Positions 9,466-19,019 are shown, numbered from the stretch's first letter. The stretch: 64,000 nt of DNA from Paucidesulfovibrio longus DSM 6739 (GCF_000420485.1 NZ_ATVA01000012.1:372001-436000); one strand, 5' to 3'. Notes: generated by a model from the sequence alone, not told the origin. Numbers and translations are program-made.

Positions 9466-9942
9466 ATGAAACTGTTTTACGCGTTGCTGCTTGGGGGCGT
9501 TTTGCTCGCGGCGGGTCTGCTGACCTACAAATGGGGCTTTGATTTCGGCTCCTTGGGTTCCAGCGGCAACCAGATTCGCGTGAAATGGACCGCGCCCGCT
9601 GTCCGGCCCGGCGGCGAGCCGCTTGAGCTGAAGCAGATGCAGCGGACCCGGCAGGCCCTTGACGAGCAGGCCCGGCACCTGAGCAGCGCGGAACTTTACG
9701 TGGACAGCAATCGGCAGGTCGCGGAAGAAATCTACGGAGCGGCCGCGCCCAAGGAAGCCCGCTATACGGTATGCCTCGTCCTGAGCGACGGAACGCGGCT
9801 GGAAGCGCGCTCCCGGCAGGCGGACTGGGCCAGGCTGGACAAGGCCATGGCCGGCACCGTCACCGAATGCCTGGAGAAGTACCAGGAGCTGCGCAAGCGC
9901 CACGGGCTGCGCGGCACGGTTCGGGAAATCACCAATTTTTAA
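9466..9942 (+). CDS. Membrane-anchored hypothetical protein
   Basis: 158 residues. An N-terminal hydrophobic segment (residues 3-20) acts as a signal anchor or uncleaved signal; the rest is soluble and probably periplasmic. The C-terminal half is helical and charged (residues 110-155) and contains two cysteines, one in YTVCLVLSDG and one in TVTECLEKY, that could form a disulfide. I do not recognise the family. The ribosome site is weak. The stop codon shares TTAA with the stop of the convergent histidine kinase. Confidence 0.6.
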   Translation: MKLFYALLLGGVLLAAGLLTYKWGFDFGSLGSSGNQIRVKWTAPAVRPGGEPLELKQMQRTRQALDEQARHLSSAELYVDSNRQVAEEIYGAAAPKEARYTVCLVLSDGTRLEARSRQADWARLDKAMAGTVTECLEKYQELRKRHGLRGTVREITNF

Positions 9943-12704
9943 TCGGGCTCCAGCCCGCACGATTGCAGCAGCGTCAGCTTCAGTTCCTGGAGCTCCACGG
10001 GCTTGGCGAGGTAGTCGTTCATTCCCGCCCTCAAAAAGTTCTCCCGGTCCCCTTCCATGGCGTGCGCGGTCAGCGCGATGATCGGAATGTTCGCGTCGTT
10101 CTTTCCGCGCTGGCCCGATCGAATCCTGCGCGTGGTTTCCACGCCGTCCATCTCCGGCATCTGCACGTCCATGAGCACGCAGTCGAAATGTTCCTCGTCC
10201 AGGGCTTGGAGCGCCTCGCGGCCTGTTTCCACGCAGCGCGCCGAGTGGCCCAGGCGTTCCAGCAGGCGCATGGCCGTGATTTTGTTCACGCGGTCGTCTT
10301 CCGCGAGGAGGATGCGGAGCTTTTTCGTGTTCGCGGAAAGAGCCGGGCGCGGGCACACGCCGTTTTGGGGGGCGTCGTCTCCCGCCGCGGGCTTGACGGC
10401 CACATGGAATCTGGCCTGCGTGCCCAGGCCCAGCTCGCTTTCCATGGAGACGTCGCCGCCCATGAGCCGCACGAGACGCCGCACGATGGACAGGCCCAGT
10501 CCCGCGCCCTGGTAGCGGCGCGTGTGCGAGCCGTCCACCTGGGTGAAGCTCTCGAAGATGTTTTCGAGCTGGTCTTTCGGAATGCCGATGCCCGTGTCCT
10601 CGACTTCGACATGCAGGTGCTGCTCGTCGTCGTCCTGCTTCAGCGATGCATGCACGCGGATGAAGCCGGCGTCCGTGAACTTGATGGCGTTGCCCACCAG
10701 ATTGAAAAGCACCTGGCGCAGGCGGCCCATGTCCGCGCGAACCTGGCAGGGCACGGAGTCGTCCACGTCGCTGGAGAGGGTTAATCCCTTGGACTCGGTC
10801 TGGGGGCGGAGCGATTCCACCACCATGGCGACGACCTCGCGCACGTCGAAATCCTCCTCGCGCAGGATCAGCCGCCCGGCCTCCACCTGGGAGAGGTTGA
10901 GGATGTCGTTGAGCAGGGCGAGCAGACTGCGGCCCGATCCCAGGGCCACGTCCACCATTTCGGCCTGCTCGCCGTCCAGGGGAGTGGCCTGGATGAGCTG
11001 GAGCATGCCGAGCACGCCGTTCAGGGGCGTGCGTATCTCGTGGCTCATGTTGGCCAGGAATTCGCTCTTGGACCGGCTGGCCTGTTCCGCCCTTTCCTTG
11101 GCCTGGGCAAGCCGCTGGTACATGTTGCGCCGCTCGGTGATGTCCGTGATGAACCCTTCGAAGACGATCTGTCCGTCCGGCGGCTCCTTGGCGGCCCGCA
11201 TGGCCTCGCTGACCCAGATGACCTTGCCGTCCTTGCGGCGCATACGGGTTTCCTGCTCGGCGACGTCCTTTTCCAGGATGGCCAGGGAGCTGAACTTCCT
11301 GCGCTGCTCCGGGTCGATGTAGAGCTGCGATCCGATGTCCGTGACGTTTTGGATCAGTTCGTGCGCGGAGGCGTAGCCGAGAATGGTCGCCAGCGCCGGG
11401 TTCGCGCTGAGAAACCGGCCGTCGGGCGTGCTGCGGAAGACGCCGACCACGGCGGTTTCGAAAAGCCGCTGGTAGCGCTGCTCCGCAGCGGCCAGGGCCT
11501 GCTGCGTGTGCCGCAGGTCCGTGATGTCCGTGGCCACCTGGAGCTTGGCCCGCCGCCCGTCGATCCATTGGATCAGGGTGTCCAGGTTCAGGAGACGGCG
11601 GCCTGTGACCGGGTTGACGTTTTCCCACGTGCAGATTTCCGGCCCGTCTTCCTGCAGGAGCTTTTGCGTGGGACACTCGGAGCATGGGCGCGATTCGTTC
11701 CTGAAGACCTCCCAGCAGGCGCGGCCTTCCAGGTCTTGTCCGAAGCGCTCGCGCATGCGCTTGTTCACGAAGAGGATTTCGTTCGTTTCCAGGTCGGAAA
11801 CGAACACGTCCGCAGGGAAGCAGTCCATGATGTGGCCGAGCATTTCGTTGGAATGCCGCAGCCGTTCTTCCAGGAGGTGCTTGTCCGATACGTCGTGGAA
11901 GATCACGGCGATGCTGTCCGGCGCGGTCTGGAAGGCGGCCACGAAGAAGATCCCCTGAAAGTCGGCCCCCTTGTACTCGAGCCGGTCCATGCGCCAGGGT
12001 TTTCCGGAACGGGCCACTTCCGCGAGCCGTTGGCGGATGTCGTCCAGGCCGGGAAAGGCTTCGTCGAAGGTGCGTCCCGCGAGGCGGCTGACCGGGATTT
12101 TCGTGACGGCCTCGGCCGCGGCGTTGCCGTCCACGAGCAGAAGCCGTCCGTCCTGTTCCAGCCGGTAGAAATAGATGCCGTTGGGGCTTTGCTCGAAAAA
12201 GGCGCGGTAGCTCTGTTCGCTTTTGCGCAGTTGCTCTTCGGTGGCCCGGCGTTCGGTGATGTCGTGCAGGATGCAGTGCGTCTGCTGGAAATTGCCTTCC
12301 TCGTCCAGCCCGATCCTGCCCTCGAAGGAGACCAGAATCGGGGTGCCGTCCTTGCGGCGCATGAGGAATTCCACGCCGTGGACTTCCCCGGCTTCCTTGA
12401 AGTTCGGAAAATTGGTCGCGAAGGTTTTCAGGAATTCCGGGTCCAGGAAATCGCCGAACCACATGCCGAGCACCTCGTGGCGCTCGTAGCCGAGGGTTTT
12501 CAGCCAGGCCTCGTTGACCTCCAGGAAGCGACCCTCCTCGTCGAGGGACTGGTAGCCCAGGGGCGCGCGCTCGAAGAGCAGCTTGAAGTACTCGCGGGAA
12601 TTGTCCAGCCGCTTTCGGAGCAGGCTGTTTTCCCGTTCCAGTTCGTTCAGCCGCTTTTGGAGGGCCTCCTGGGAGCCCGTGCCGGGATTGTCGTCGTTGC
12701 GCAT
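9939..12704 (-). CDS. Multi-PAS hybrid sensor histidine kinase
   Basis: 921 residues, cytosolic (no transmembrane segment). An N-terminal coiled coil (about 10-35) is followed by four PAS domains (roughly 37-155, 160-280, 285-405, 410-535), then HisKA with MSHEIRTPLNGV (His555), HATPase_c (DTGIGIPKDQ, GAGLGLSIVRRL) and a C-terminal receiver with phospho-acceptor Asp846 in VLMDVQMPEMDG. The third PAS has the cysteine pattern CWEVFRNESRPCSECPT, also found in the neighbouring kinase at 13508. The ATG follows CAGGAG. No output domain or cognate regulator is adjacent. Signal and target are unknown; the PAS domains suggest redox or small-ligand sensing. Confidence 0.9.
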   Translation of the reverse strand: MRNDDNPGTGSQEALQKRLNELERENSLLRKRLDNSREYFKLLFERAPLGYQSLDEEGRFLEVNEAWLKTLGYERHEVLGMWFGDFLDPEFLKTFATNFPNFKEAGEVHGVEFLMRRKDGTPILVSFEGRIGLDEEGNFQQTHCILHDITERRATEEQLRKSEQSYRAFFEQSPNGIYFYRLEQDGRLLLVDGNAAAEAVTKIPVSRLAGRTFDEAFPGLDDIRQRLAEVARSGKPWRMDRLEYKGADFQGIFFVAAFQTAPDSIAVIFHDVSDKHLLEERLRHSNEMLGHIMDCFPADVFVSDLETNEILFVNKRMRERFGQDLEGRACWEVFRNESRPCSECPTQKLLQEDGPEICTWENVNPVTGRRLLNLDTLIQWIDGRRAKLQVATDITDLRHTQQALAAAEQRYQRLFETAVVGVFRSTPDGRFLSANPALATILGYASAHELIQNVTDIGSQLYIDPEQRRKFSSLAILEKDVAEQETRMRRKDGKVIWVSEAMRAAKEPPDGQIVFEGFITDITERRNMYQRLAQAKERAEQASRSKSEFLANMSHEIRTPLNGVLGMLQLIQATPLDGEQAEMVDVALGSGRSLLALLNDILNLSQVEAGRLILREEDFDVREVVAMVVESLRPQTESKGLTLSSDVDDSVPCQVRADMGRLRQVLFNLVGNAIKFTDAGFIRVHASLKQDDDEQHLHVEVEDTGIGIPKDQLENIFESFTQVDGSHTRRYQGAGLGLSIVRRLVRLMGGDVSMESELGLGTQARFHVAVKPAAGDDAPQNGVCPRPALSANTKKLRILLAEDDRVNKITAMRLLERLGHSARCVETGREALQALDEEHFDCVLMDVQMPEMDGVETTRRIRSGQRGKNDANIPIIALTAHAMEGDRENFLRAGMNDYLAKPVELQELKLTLLQSCGLEPD

Positions 12705-12779
12705 GCCGCTCCTGTGCTGAATAAAAGCGATGTATTCAATCTAGCACAGCGGATACGGCGTGGAAAGTGGCGGGCGGCG

Positions 12780-12797
12780 AAAAAACGGCGGAGCCGT
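12780..12797 (-). terminator. Intrinsic terminator of the LysE-type gene
   Basis: On the minus strand ACGGC-TCC-GCCGT is followed by a run of T residues, starting six bases after the stop codon of the exporter gene. Confidence 0.7.
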
Positions 12798-12802
12798 GCG
12801 AT

Positions 12803-13441
12803 TCAGGGCGCTCCGTGCAGGAAGATGCGCCAGGCGTCGCGCAGGAGCAGCAGCCCGAACCCGGCCAGGGCCACGGCCAGGAATTTGAGCAGCGCGGCAT
12901 AGGCCCTGCCCCGCAGGAACGAGCGCGAGCGGGCCGTGAGCAGGGCGATGGCCACCTTGGCGCCCACGAGGCAGACATAAAAGCAGAGCAGGAAGAGCGC
13001 GGGATCGGCCGGACCGTTCTGCCTCCAGCCGCGCACGAGCAGGGGCGCGCCAACGCCGAGCCAGAAGAGGTAGGGGTGCGGATTGAGCAGGTTGGTGACG
13101 ACTCCCTTGCGCAGGGAGAAGCTGCGCACAGGCTTCGCGCCCGGCAGCGGGGCCGTGGCTTTCCATGTGTCGGCGGCCAGTCCGAGCACCACGAGCCCGC
13201 CCACCAGAGAGACTGCGGAGAGCACCGCGCTGAAGCGGCTCAGCTCCGCCAGCAGCAGGGAGCAGAGCAGGATGATGGGCGGATCCGAGAGCAGCGGCGC
13301 GAGGGCCACGCGGATTCCGGCCCGTGGTCCCGAGGTCAGCGTCTCGGTGATCACGAGGGTCAGGAGCGGTCCGGGCGCGGCTCCGGCGGAAAGGCCGAGC
13401 ACGCCGCCCGCGGCCATGCTGGCGAGCAAGGCGTCGAACAT
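12803..13441 (-). CDS. LysE-family transporter
   Basis: A 212-residue inner-membrane protein with about six helices. The first helix has LGLSAGAAPGPLLTLVITETL, with the APGP signature of the LysE family. The loop NLLNPHPYLFWLGVG matches the conserved Asn-Pro motif. I start at MFDALLAS; the in-frame codons upstream add a non-hydrophobic tail and have no ribosome site. It lies between two hybrid kinases on the same strand, with its own terminator. The export substrate is unknown. Confidence 0.82.
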   Translation of the reverse strand: MFDALLASMAAGGVLGLSAGAAPGPLLTLVITETLTSGPRAGIRVALAPLLSDPPIILLCSLLLAELSRFSAVLSAVSLVGGLVVLGLAADTWKATAPLPGAKPVRSFSLRKGVVTNLLNPHPYLFWLGVGAPLLVRGWRQNGPADPALFLLCFYVCLVGAKVAIALLTARSRSFLRGRAYAALLKFLAVALAGFGLLLLRDAWRIFLHGAP

Positions 13442-13507
13442 GCGCGGGTTATGCCCGGCCCTCGGCCCGATGGCAAGCACCTGCGGAGCGCGGCCCCGCG
13501 TTCGGGG

Positions 13508-15766
13508 CTAGTGCCGGGGCATGGCCTTGAGCAGCGCGTAGCAGAGACTGTCCATGTCCACGGGCTTGGCGAGATAGTCGTCCATGCCCGCGTCCAGGAA
13601 TACCTCCCTGTCGCCCTGCATGGCGTGGGCCGTGAGGGCGATGATGTGGGTTTGCTGGTTTTTCCCGGCCCGGCCCTCGCGGATCAGCCGCGTCAGTTCC
13701 AAACCGTTGAGCAGGGGCATCTGGATGTCCATGAGCACGGCGTCGAAGCGCTGCTTCCGGAGCATCTCCAGCGCCTCGCGTCCGTTGGAGGCGGAAAGGG
13801 GCATGTGGCCGAGCTTTCGCAGGAAGCGCTTCATGGCCAGCCCGCTGACCCTGTCGTCTTCGGCCAGGAGAATGCGCAGCGGCGTTTCCTTGACCAGCTT
13901 GCAGAGTTCCTCCCCCATGTCGCAGTCCTTTTTCTCGCGCAGCAGCGGCAGGGAGAGGTGGATGCTGGTGCCCTTGCCCACTTCGGATTCCACGGCGATC
14001 TTGCCGCCCATCATCTTCACGATGCGCCGGACAATGCCCAGGCCCAGGCCCGCTCCGCCGTAATGCCGGGTCATGGAGCCGTCCATCTGGGTGAAGTTCT
14101 CGAAGATGCGCCCGACCTCTTCTTCCGGGATGCCGATGCCCGTGTCCCGGATCGTGATCAGGACGTTGACCTGCTCGGGAGAGGAGGAGAAGGGCAACGT
14201 CTTGGCCGAGACTTCCACCTCTCCCTCGGGGGTGAATTTCACGGCGTTGCCGACCAGGTTGAAGAGCACCTGCCGGATGCGCGCGTCGTCGCCCATGAGG
14301 ATGGGCGGCACGTCCTGGCTCACGACGGAGTCGAGGCGCAGGTTCTTGATCTGGGCCTGCACCGAGAAGTTTCCGAGCACGGTGCGCAGGCTGTCGCGCA
14401 GATCGAAGGGGGCGCTGCGCAGGCGAATCTTGCCCGCTTCCATGCGGGAGAGGTCGAGCAGGTCGTCGAGGATGGCCTTGAGATTGCGGGCCGTGGACAT
14501 GGCCGTGGTCACGTATTCCGACAGTTCCGGCTCCAGTTCGGCGGTCTGGGCGAGCTGGAGCATGCCGAAAATGCCGTTGAGCGGCGTGCGGATTTCGTGG
14601 CTCATGTTCGCCAGGAATTCATCCTTGGCCTTGCTGGCCTGCTCGGCGCGCTCCTTGGCCGCGATAATCTGCTGTTCCTGTTCCTTGCGCTCGGTGACGT
14701 CCAGCACGTTGGCCACCCGGTAAAGCACGTCTCCGTTGTCGTCCCGGATGTTGGTCACATCGATCTGCGCCGGGAAGATGCTTCCGTCCTTGCGCAGGTG
14801 CGGCATCTCGAAGACGTAGCGGTCGTTTTTCTCCATCGCCTTGAGGTGTTCCTCCAGGGTCTGGCGGTAGCCCGGCGGGTAGACCGCGTCCAGGGGCTTG
14901 CCCTGGAGTTCTTCCGGCTTGTAGCCGTGCATGGAGGCATAGGCGGGGTTGACCATGGAAAGCTCGAAGCCGTTGCTGCTCACGGCGACCCCCCAGCCCG
15001 TATGCTCGAAAATCTGGCCCCAGCGCTTGAGCTCGCTTTCGGATTGCTTGCGCTGGGAAATGTCCGTGGACAGGGTCATGTGCACGCGGCGGCCGTCTCC
15101 CCAATCCAGGAAGCGGGCCTGATTCTGATACCAGCGTCCGTCCTGCTCGCTTTGCGCTTCCCAGGCCACGGAACCCTTTTCCTTGATGTCCTCCCGCTGG
15201 AGCGGACAGTCGGGACAGGCTGTTTCGCGGTTCGCGACCGCTTCCCAGCATTTGCGGCCCAGCAGGTCCGGGCCGAGTTCGCGGGCCATGCACTCGTTGA
15301 CGAACAGCACCTCGTGGGTGTCGGCGTCGGCCACGTAGAGGTGGCTGTCCAGGGCGTCGAGGGTCTTCTGCATTCTTTCGTGGGCCTGGAAGAGGCTGCG
15401 GTTGCGCGCTTCCTCCTCCAGAAGGGTTCCGGCCTTGTGCGAGGCCAGGAGCAGCGCCTGCTCCTCGCGTTCGAGCAGCACGGCCAGAAAGTCCATGCTG
15501 TTGCGCACGAGGGGAAGCTCCTCCTCGGCCACGGCCTCTTCCACCGGCCCGTCCACCGCCATGCAGCCGTATTCGCCGCTTACGGTGCGCAGCGGAAACC
15601 AGGTGCATTCGGGCGGTTCGGATTCCGGGGGATGATAGCGGAACCGGAGTTCCGGGAAGATTTCGCCCATGCTGGCGCAAAAGCTTCCAATAATGCGTTC
15701 GCGGTCGTTCAGGCCGGACAGGATGTGCATCAGGACAAATAGGTCTTGCGGCAGTCCCGCGCTCAT
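13508..15766 (-). CDS. Hybrid sensor histidine kinase with PAS domains
   Basis: 752 residues. The start at MSAGLPQD is supported by AGGAG eight bases upstream. An N-terminal GAF-like or unknown region (1-110) is followed by two PAS domains (about 125-250 and 255-375), HisKA with NMSHEIRTPLNGIFG (His390), HATPase_c (DTGIGIPEEE, GGAGLGLGIVRRI) and a receiver with Asp680 in VLMDIQMPLLNG. No membrane segment is present. The first PAS carries CWEAVANRETACPDCP, the same Cys-x10-Cys-x2-Cys-Pro arrangement seen in the kinase at 9939, pointing to a shared origin and perhaps metal or redox sensing. No response-regulator partner is adjacent. Confidence 0.9.
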   Translation of the reverse strand: MSAGLPQDLFVLMHILSGLNDRERIIGSFCASMGEIFPELRFRYHPPESEPPECTWFPLRTVSGEYGCMAVDGPVEEAVAEEELPLVRNSMDFLAVLLEREEQALLLASHKAGTLLEEEARNRSLFQAHERMQKTLDALDSHLYVADADTHEVLFVNECMARELGPDLLGRKCWEAVANRETACPDCPLQREDIKEKGSVAWEAQSEQDGRWYQNQARFLDWGDGRRVHMTLSTDISQRKQSESELKRWGQIFEHTGWGVAVSSNGFELSMVNPAYASMHGYKPEELQGKPLDAVYPPGYRQTLEEHLKAMEKNDRYVFEMPHLRKDGSIFPAQIDVTNIRDDNGDVLYRVANVLDVTERKEQEQQIIAAKERAEQASKAKDEFLANMSHEIRTPLNGIFGMLQLAQTAELEPELSEYVTTAMSTARNLKAILDDLLDLSRMEAGKIRLRSAPFDLRDSLRTVLGNFSVQAQIKNLRLDSVVSQDVPPILMGDDARIRQVLFNLVGNAVKFTPEGEVEVSAKTLPFSSSPEQVNVLITIRDTGIGIPEEEVGRIFENFTQMDGSMTRHYGGAGLGLGIVRRIVKMMGGKIAVESEVGKGTSIHLSLPLLREKKDCDMGEELCKLVKETPLRILLAEDDRVSGLAMKRFLRKLGHMPLSASNGREALEMLRKQRFDAVLMDIQMPLLNGLELTRLIREGRAGKNQQTHIIALTAHAMQGDREVFLDAGMDDYLAKPVDMDSLCYALLKAMPRH

Positions 15767-16022
15767 GGGGCGCTCCTGGTCGAAACGCCTACCGGGGCGG
15801 GCGAGGGTGTCGGCACTGCGCTGGTCAGGCTTTGGACGGATTCGGAAAGGCGCATGATCCCTCCTGGTCGGAAAACATATAGGAATCCTCAATCAGCATA
15901 TCTCAAAGAGCGTATAGAATGTCAATGCGGGGCGGGTGCGGAGGTTTCTTGACATCGCGCCGAGGAGTCCGCATTTTCCTGCCAGCCGCCGACTGTCCGG
16001 CGGAGAACAGGAGTTCCGGTAC

Positions 16023-17732
16023 ATGGTCTTGAAGCAGGGATACGTCGCGGGCGTGGACACGGGCGGCACCTTCACGGACGCCGTGATCCTCGGTCCGGAC
16101 GGGGGCGTTGCGGCCTCGGCCAAGCGGCCCACGCGCCACGACGACCTGGAGGCGGGAATCGTCGAGGCCCTGGGCGCGGCCCTTTCCGCGGCGGGCGTGT
16201 CCGGGGGCGACCTCGCCTGCGTGGGGGTTTCCACCACCCTGGCCACCAATTCCGTCGTGGAGGGACGCGGCGCCCGCGTGGGCCTCTTTCAGATCGGCGT
16301 GCGCAAGCCCGTGCGCCTGCCCGTGGTGTCCGTGGAGTTCGTGCAGGGCGGCCACGGGGTCGGCGGCGCAGAGGACGCGCCCCTGGACATTCCGGCCCTG
16401 ATGGGCGGGGTGGGCCGCTTCAAGGGGCGGGTGGATTCCTACGCCGTGGCCGCGTCCGGGAGCTGCTTCAACCCCGCGCACGAGCTGGTGGCGCAGAAGG
16501 CCATCGCCATGCTCGACCCGCTGCCCGTGTCCTGCGCCCACCAGGTCAGCGAGCTGCCTTCCCACGAGGAACGGCTGGCCACCGTGGCGCTGAACGCCGG
16601 GCTGCTCCCGGTCATGGAATATTTCGTGGAGCGTCTCCAGGCCGGGCTGGCGCGGCTGGGCGTGACCGCCCCGGTGCGCGTGGTCTGCGGCGGCGGCGGG
16701 GCGCTGACCCCGGACGAGGCCCGGCAAAAGCCGCTTTCGACCTTTGCCGCAGGCCCGGCGGCCTCGGCGCTTTACGGCGCGCGGGAGGCCGCGCTGCGGG
16801 GAACGGCCGACGCCGTGGTCCTGGACATGGGCGGAACCACCACGGACCTGATTACCGTGCGGGACGGCGAAGCCCCGGTGCGTGCCGGCGGGGCGGTCAT
16901 CGGCGGCTGGGAAACCCACGTCCGCACCGTGGAACTGCGCACGGTCGGAATCGGCGGAGACAGCCATGTGCGCGTGGAGCGCGGGTCGTCCCTGGCCTTG
17001 CGGGTCGGACCGCGCCGGGTGCGGCCTTTGGCCCTGGCCGCGCTGGATCGGGAAAACGCGGGGGCGTCCGGCCGGGCTTTGGAGCATTTCTTCGCGGGCG
17101 GCGCGGACCGCGTGGTCTTCGCGGCTCCCGGCGCCGCGCAGCGGGCGAGGGAAAGGGCCGGAAGCAGCGCGCTGCTCTCCCTGTTGCTGGAGCGGGGGCC
17201 GTCCACCGCAGAAGAACTGGCCCGCGCCCTGGGCCGCAACATGATCGACCTGGAGCGGCGTCTGGCCGAGCTGTCGCGGGAGCGGCTGCTCGTGGAGGCG
17301 GGGTTCACCCCGTCGGACGCCCTGCACGCGCTCGGCAGGGCCGATTTCGGGGACGCGGAAGCCTCCCTGCGCGGAGCCCGGCTGCTGGCCGCGCGGCTGG
17401 GAACGGGCGTGGAGGATTTTTGCCGGGCCGTGCTGGGGACGGTCCTGGACGGCGTGGAGGAGGCCCTGGTGGAGCATCTTTTGCGCTGCGAGCTGGGCCA
17501 CGACATGGCGGGGCTGATCCGCCGCCGGAAGGAGCTGCGGCTGCTGCGGCTGGACATCCGGCCCGCGGTCCCGGTGGTGGCGCTGGGCGCGGCGGCTCCC
17601 GCACTGCTGGCCGGGCTGGCCGAGCGCCTGGGCACGGAGGTGGTTTTCCCCGAGGAATACGCCGTGGGCAACGCCTGCGGCGCGGCACTGGTGGCGGCGC
17701 GAGCCGTCCGGAACATCAAGGAGGGCGCATGA
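16023..17732 (+). CDS. Hydantoinase/oxoprolinase-family protein with internal winged-helix-like insert
   Basis: 569 residues, related to the HyuA/5-oxoprolinase ATP-dependent superfamily (actin-like fold). The phosphate motifs are GVDTGGTFTDAVIL near the N-terminus and VLDMGGTTTDLITV around residue 265. HyuA proteins are usually nearer 690 residues. A segment around 380-445 (LLSLLLERGPSTAEELARAL..DLERRLAELSRERLLVE) looks like a winged helix inserted in the second half. No HyuB gene follows; instead a His/Cys-rich gene overlaps by ATGA. The ATG follows AGGAG. The true substrate is unknown; families of this kind without HyuB are often mis-named hydantoinases. Confidence 0.75.
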   Translation: MVLKQGYVAGVDTGGTFTDAVILGPDGGVAASAKRPTRHDDLEAGIVEALGAALSAAGVSGGDLACVGVSTTLATNSVVEGRGARVGLFQIGVRKPVRLPVVSVEFVQGGHGVGGAEDAPLDIPALMGGVGRFKGRVDSYAVAASGSCFNPAHELVAQKAIAMLDPLPVSCAHQVSELPSHEERLATVALNAGLLPVMEYFVERLQAGLARLGVTAPVRVVCGGGGALTPDEARQKPLSTFAAGPAASALYGAREAALRGTADAVVLDMGGTTTDLITVRDGEAPVRAGGAVIGGWETHVRTVELRTVGIGGDSHVRVERGSSLALRVGPRRVRPLALAALDRENAGASGRALEHFFAGGADRVVFAAPGAAQRARERAGSSALLSLLLERGPSTAEELARALGRNMIDLERRLAELSRERLLVEAGFTPSDALHALGRADFGDAEASLRGARLLAARLGTGVEDFCRAVLGTVLDGVEEALVEHLLRCELGHDMAGLIRRRKELRLLRLDIRPAVPVVALGAAAPALLAGLAERLGTEVVFPEEYAVGNACGAALVAARAVRNIKEGA

Positions 17733-18259
17733 CGCGGCATCACGACAACACTGGCGAACACGACGGGCACGGCCCGGACTGCGGGTGCGGCTGCGGCGGC
17801 CACGAACACGGCCATGCCGGGCATCATGAACATGGCCCGGACTGCGGCTGCGGCGGCCACGGCCACGACCATCACGACCACGACCATCACGACCGCGACC
17901 ATCACGACCGCGACGAGGGACACAAGCATTACCGTCCCGCGAGCTTCGAGGCGCTGCTGGAGGTGGTCAGCGAGAACGAAACCGCCGAGGCGGTGCACGG
18001 CTGGCTTTTCAACGGCACGGAATGGTACGCGCACGGCTGGGCCGAGCTGGAGGGCCACGTCTTCGACCTGACCGAATCCCGGCGGCCCATCGACCGCGAA
18101 ACGTACTACGCGGCCAACCATGTGCGCGAGGCGGCGCTGCGCCGCTATTCCCGGCTGGAATACTTCACCAACATGGCCGAGATGGGCCACGTCGGCCCCT
18201 TTGACAAGGAATTCTTCTTCACCACGGTGACCAAGGCCGATCCCCTGGGCGAAGGCTAG
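17729..18259 (+). CDS. His/Cys-rich metal-binding protein with uncharacterised C-terminal domain
   Basis: 176 residues, translationally coupled to the preceding gene (ATGA overlap). The first 67 residues contain 21 His and 5 Cys, in two DCGCG motifs and runs such as GHDHHDHDHHDRDHHDRD, resembling the nickel-storage tails of HypB, CooJ or UreE. The remaining ~108 residues form a compact domain (AVHGWLFNGTEWYAHGWAEL, HVFDLTESRRPIDRETYYAANH) reminiscent of transglutaminase-like or related folds, but I cannot name it. No signal peptide, so probably cytosolic. A metallochaperone or metal buffer working with the hydantoinase-like protein is a guess. Its stop shares CTAG with the convergent HAD gene. 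Confidence 0.7.
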   Translation: MTRHHDNTGEHDGHGPDCGCGCGGHEHGHAGHHEHGPDCGCGGHGHDHHDHDHHDRDHHDRDEGHKHYRPASFEALLEVVSENETAEAVHGWLFNGTEWYAHGWAELEGHVFDLTESRRPIDRETYYAANHVREAALRRYSRLEYFTNMAEMGHVGPFDKEFFFTTVTKADPLGEG

Positions 18260-18891
18260 GCGCGCTCGAGGATCACGACCTCGTCGAAGTCGCGCACGTG
18301 CGTCTGCGCGTTCAGCGCGGGATTGCGGTAGGCCCAGAAGGGGATGCCCGCGTTGCGCGCGGTCTCCTCGTCCACATGGGAGTCGCCCACGAAGAGCGCT
18401 TCTTCCGGACCGAGCCCGAAGCGGCGCAGGATGTCGCGGGAGCCGTCGGGCCAGGGCTTGCCGCGCGGCGTGTCCTCGGCCGTGACGATGTGGTCGAAAT
18501 GGTCGCGCAGGTCGAGATGTTCCAGGATGGGATGCTGCTCGGCCCCGCCGTTGGTGCAGACCGCGAGCCCGCGCCCTGCGGCGCGCAGCCGCTCCAGCAG
18601 CCTGCCTATGCCCGGCTGGGGCCGGACCAGCTCCAGGATTTCCTCCAGGTCGAAATCGTCCCAGGCGCGCTGCGCCTCGGCCCGCAGCGGCGCGGGAATG
18701 ATCAGGTCCAGGCTTTCCGGGATGGTCCGCACGAAGCAGGCGCGCTCTTCGTCCGGATTCAGGGGACCGAGGTCCACGGCGCGGCGCATGCTGTTGAAGA
18801 AATGCAGGGCCGCGTTCCAGGAGTCGATGAGCACTCCGTCGCAGTCGAAGATCACGGCGCGGGCCTGTGGAGAAACGGTGGGGTTCGGCAT
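18256..18891 (-). CDS. HAD-family phosphatase (phosphoglycolate-phosphatase-like)
   Basis: 211 residues. HAD motif I is VIFDCDGVLIDS (nucleophile Asp in DCDG), motif II AVCTNGG, the motif III lysine is in RGKPWPDG, and motif IV is LFVGDSHVDEETARNAG. A helical cap lies between motifs I and II. This is the Gph/beta-phosphoglucomutase-like subclass; the substrate is probably a small phosphate ester. There is no clear ribosome site before the chosen ATG. A 128-base gap separates it from the upstream GNAT gene on the same strand, so it is probably transcribed separately. Confidence 0.85.
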   Translation of the reverse strand: MPNPTVSPQARAVIFDCDGVLIDSWNAALHFFNSMRRAVDLGPLNPDEERACFVRTIPESLDLIIPAPLRAEAQRAWDDFDLEEILELVRPQPGIGRLLERLRAAGRGLAVCTNGGAEQHPILEHLDLRDHFDHIVTAEDTPRGKPWPDGSRDILRRFGLGPEEALFVGDSHVDEETARNAGIPFWAYRNPALNAQTHVRDFDEVVILERA

Positions 18892-19019
18892 GAAACGGGT
18901 TTGGCCCGGTTCCGTCCCGATGTCAACGTCTGCGGCAATGCCGTTCGCGGCGGAGGGACGGAACCGGGCCGGTGCCTTTCGGCACGGGTCGGGTTTGGGT
19001 AGATGGCGAAAAGATTCGG

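Noticed and set aside
12767-15742. About 990-codon plus-strand frame across the LysE and kinase genes
   Set aside because: It spans two real minus-strand genes and their spacer, and is an artefact of third-position GC bias.
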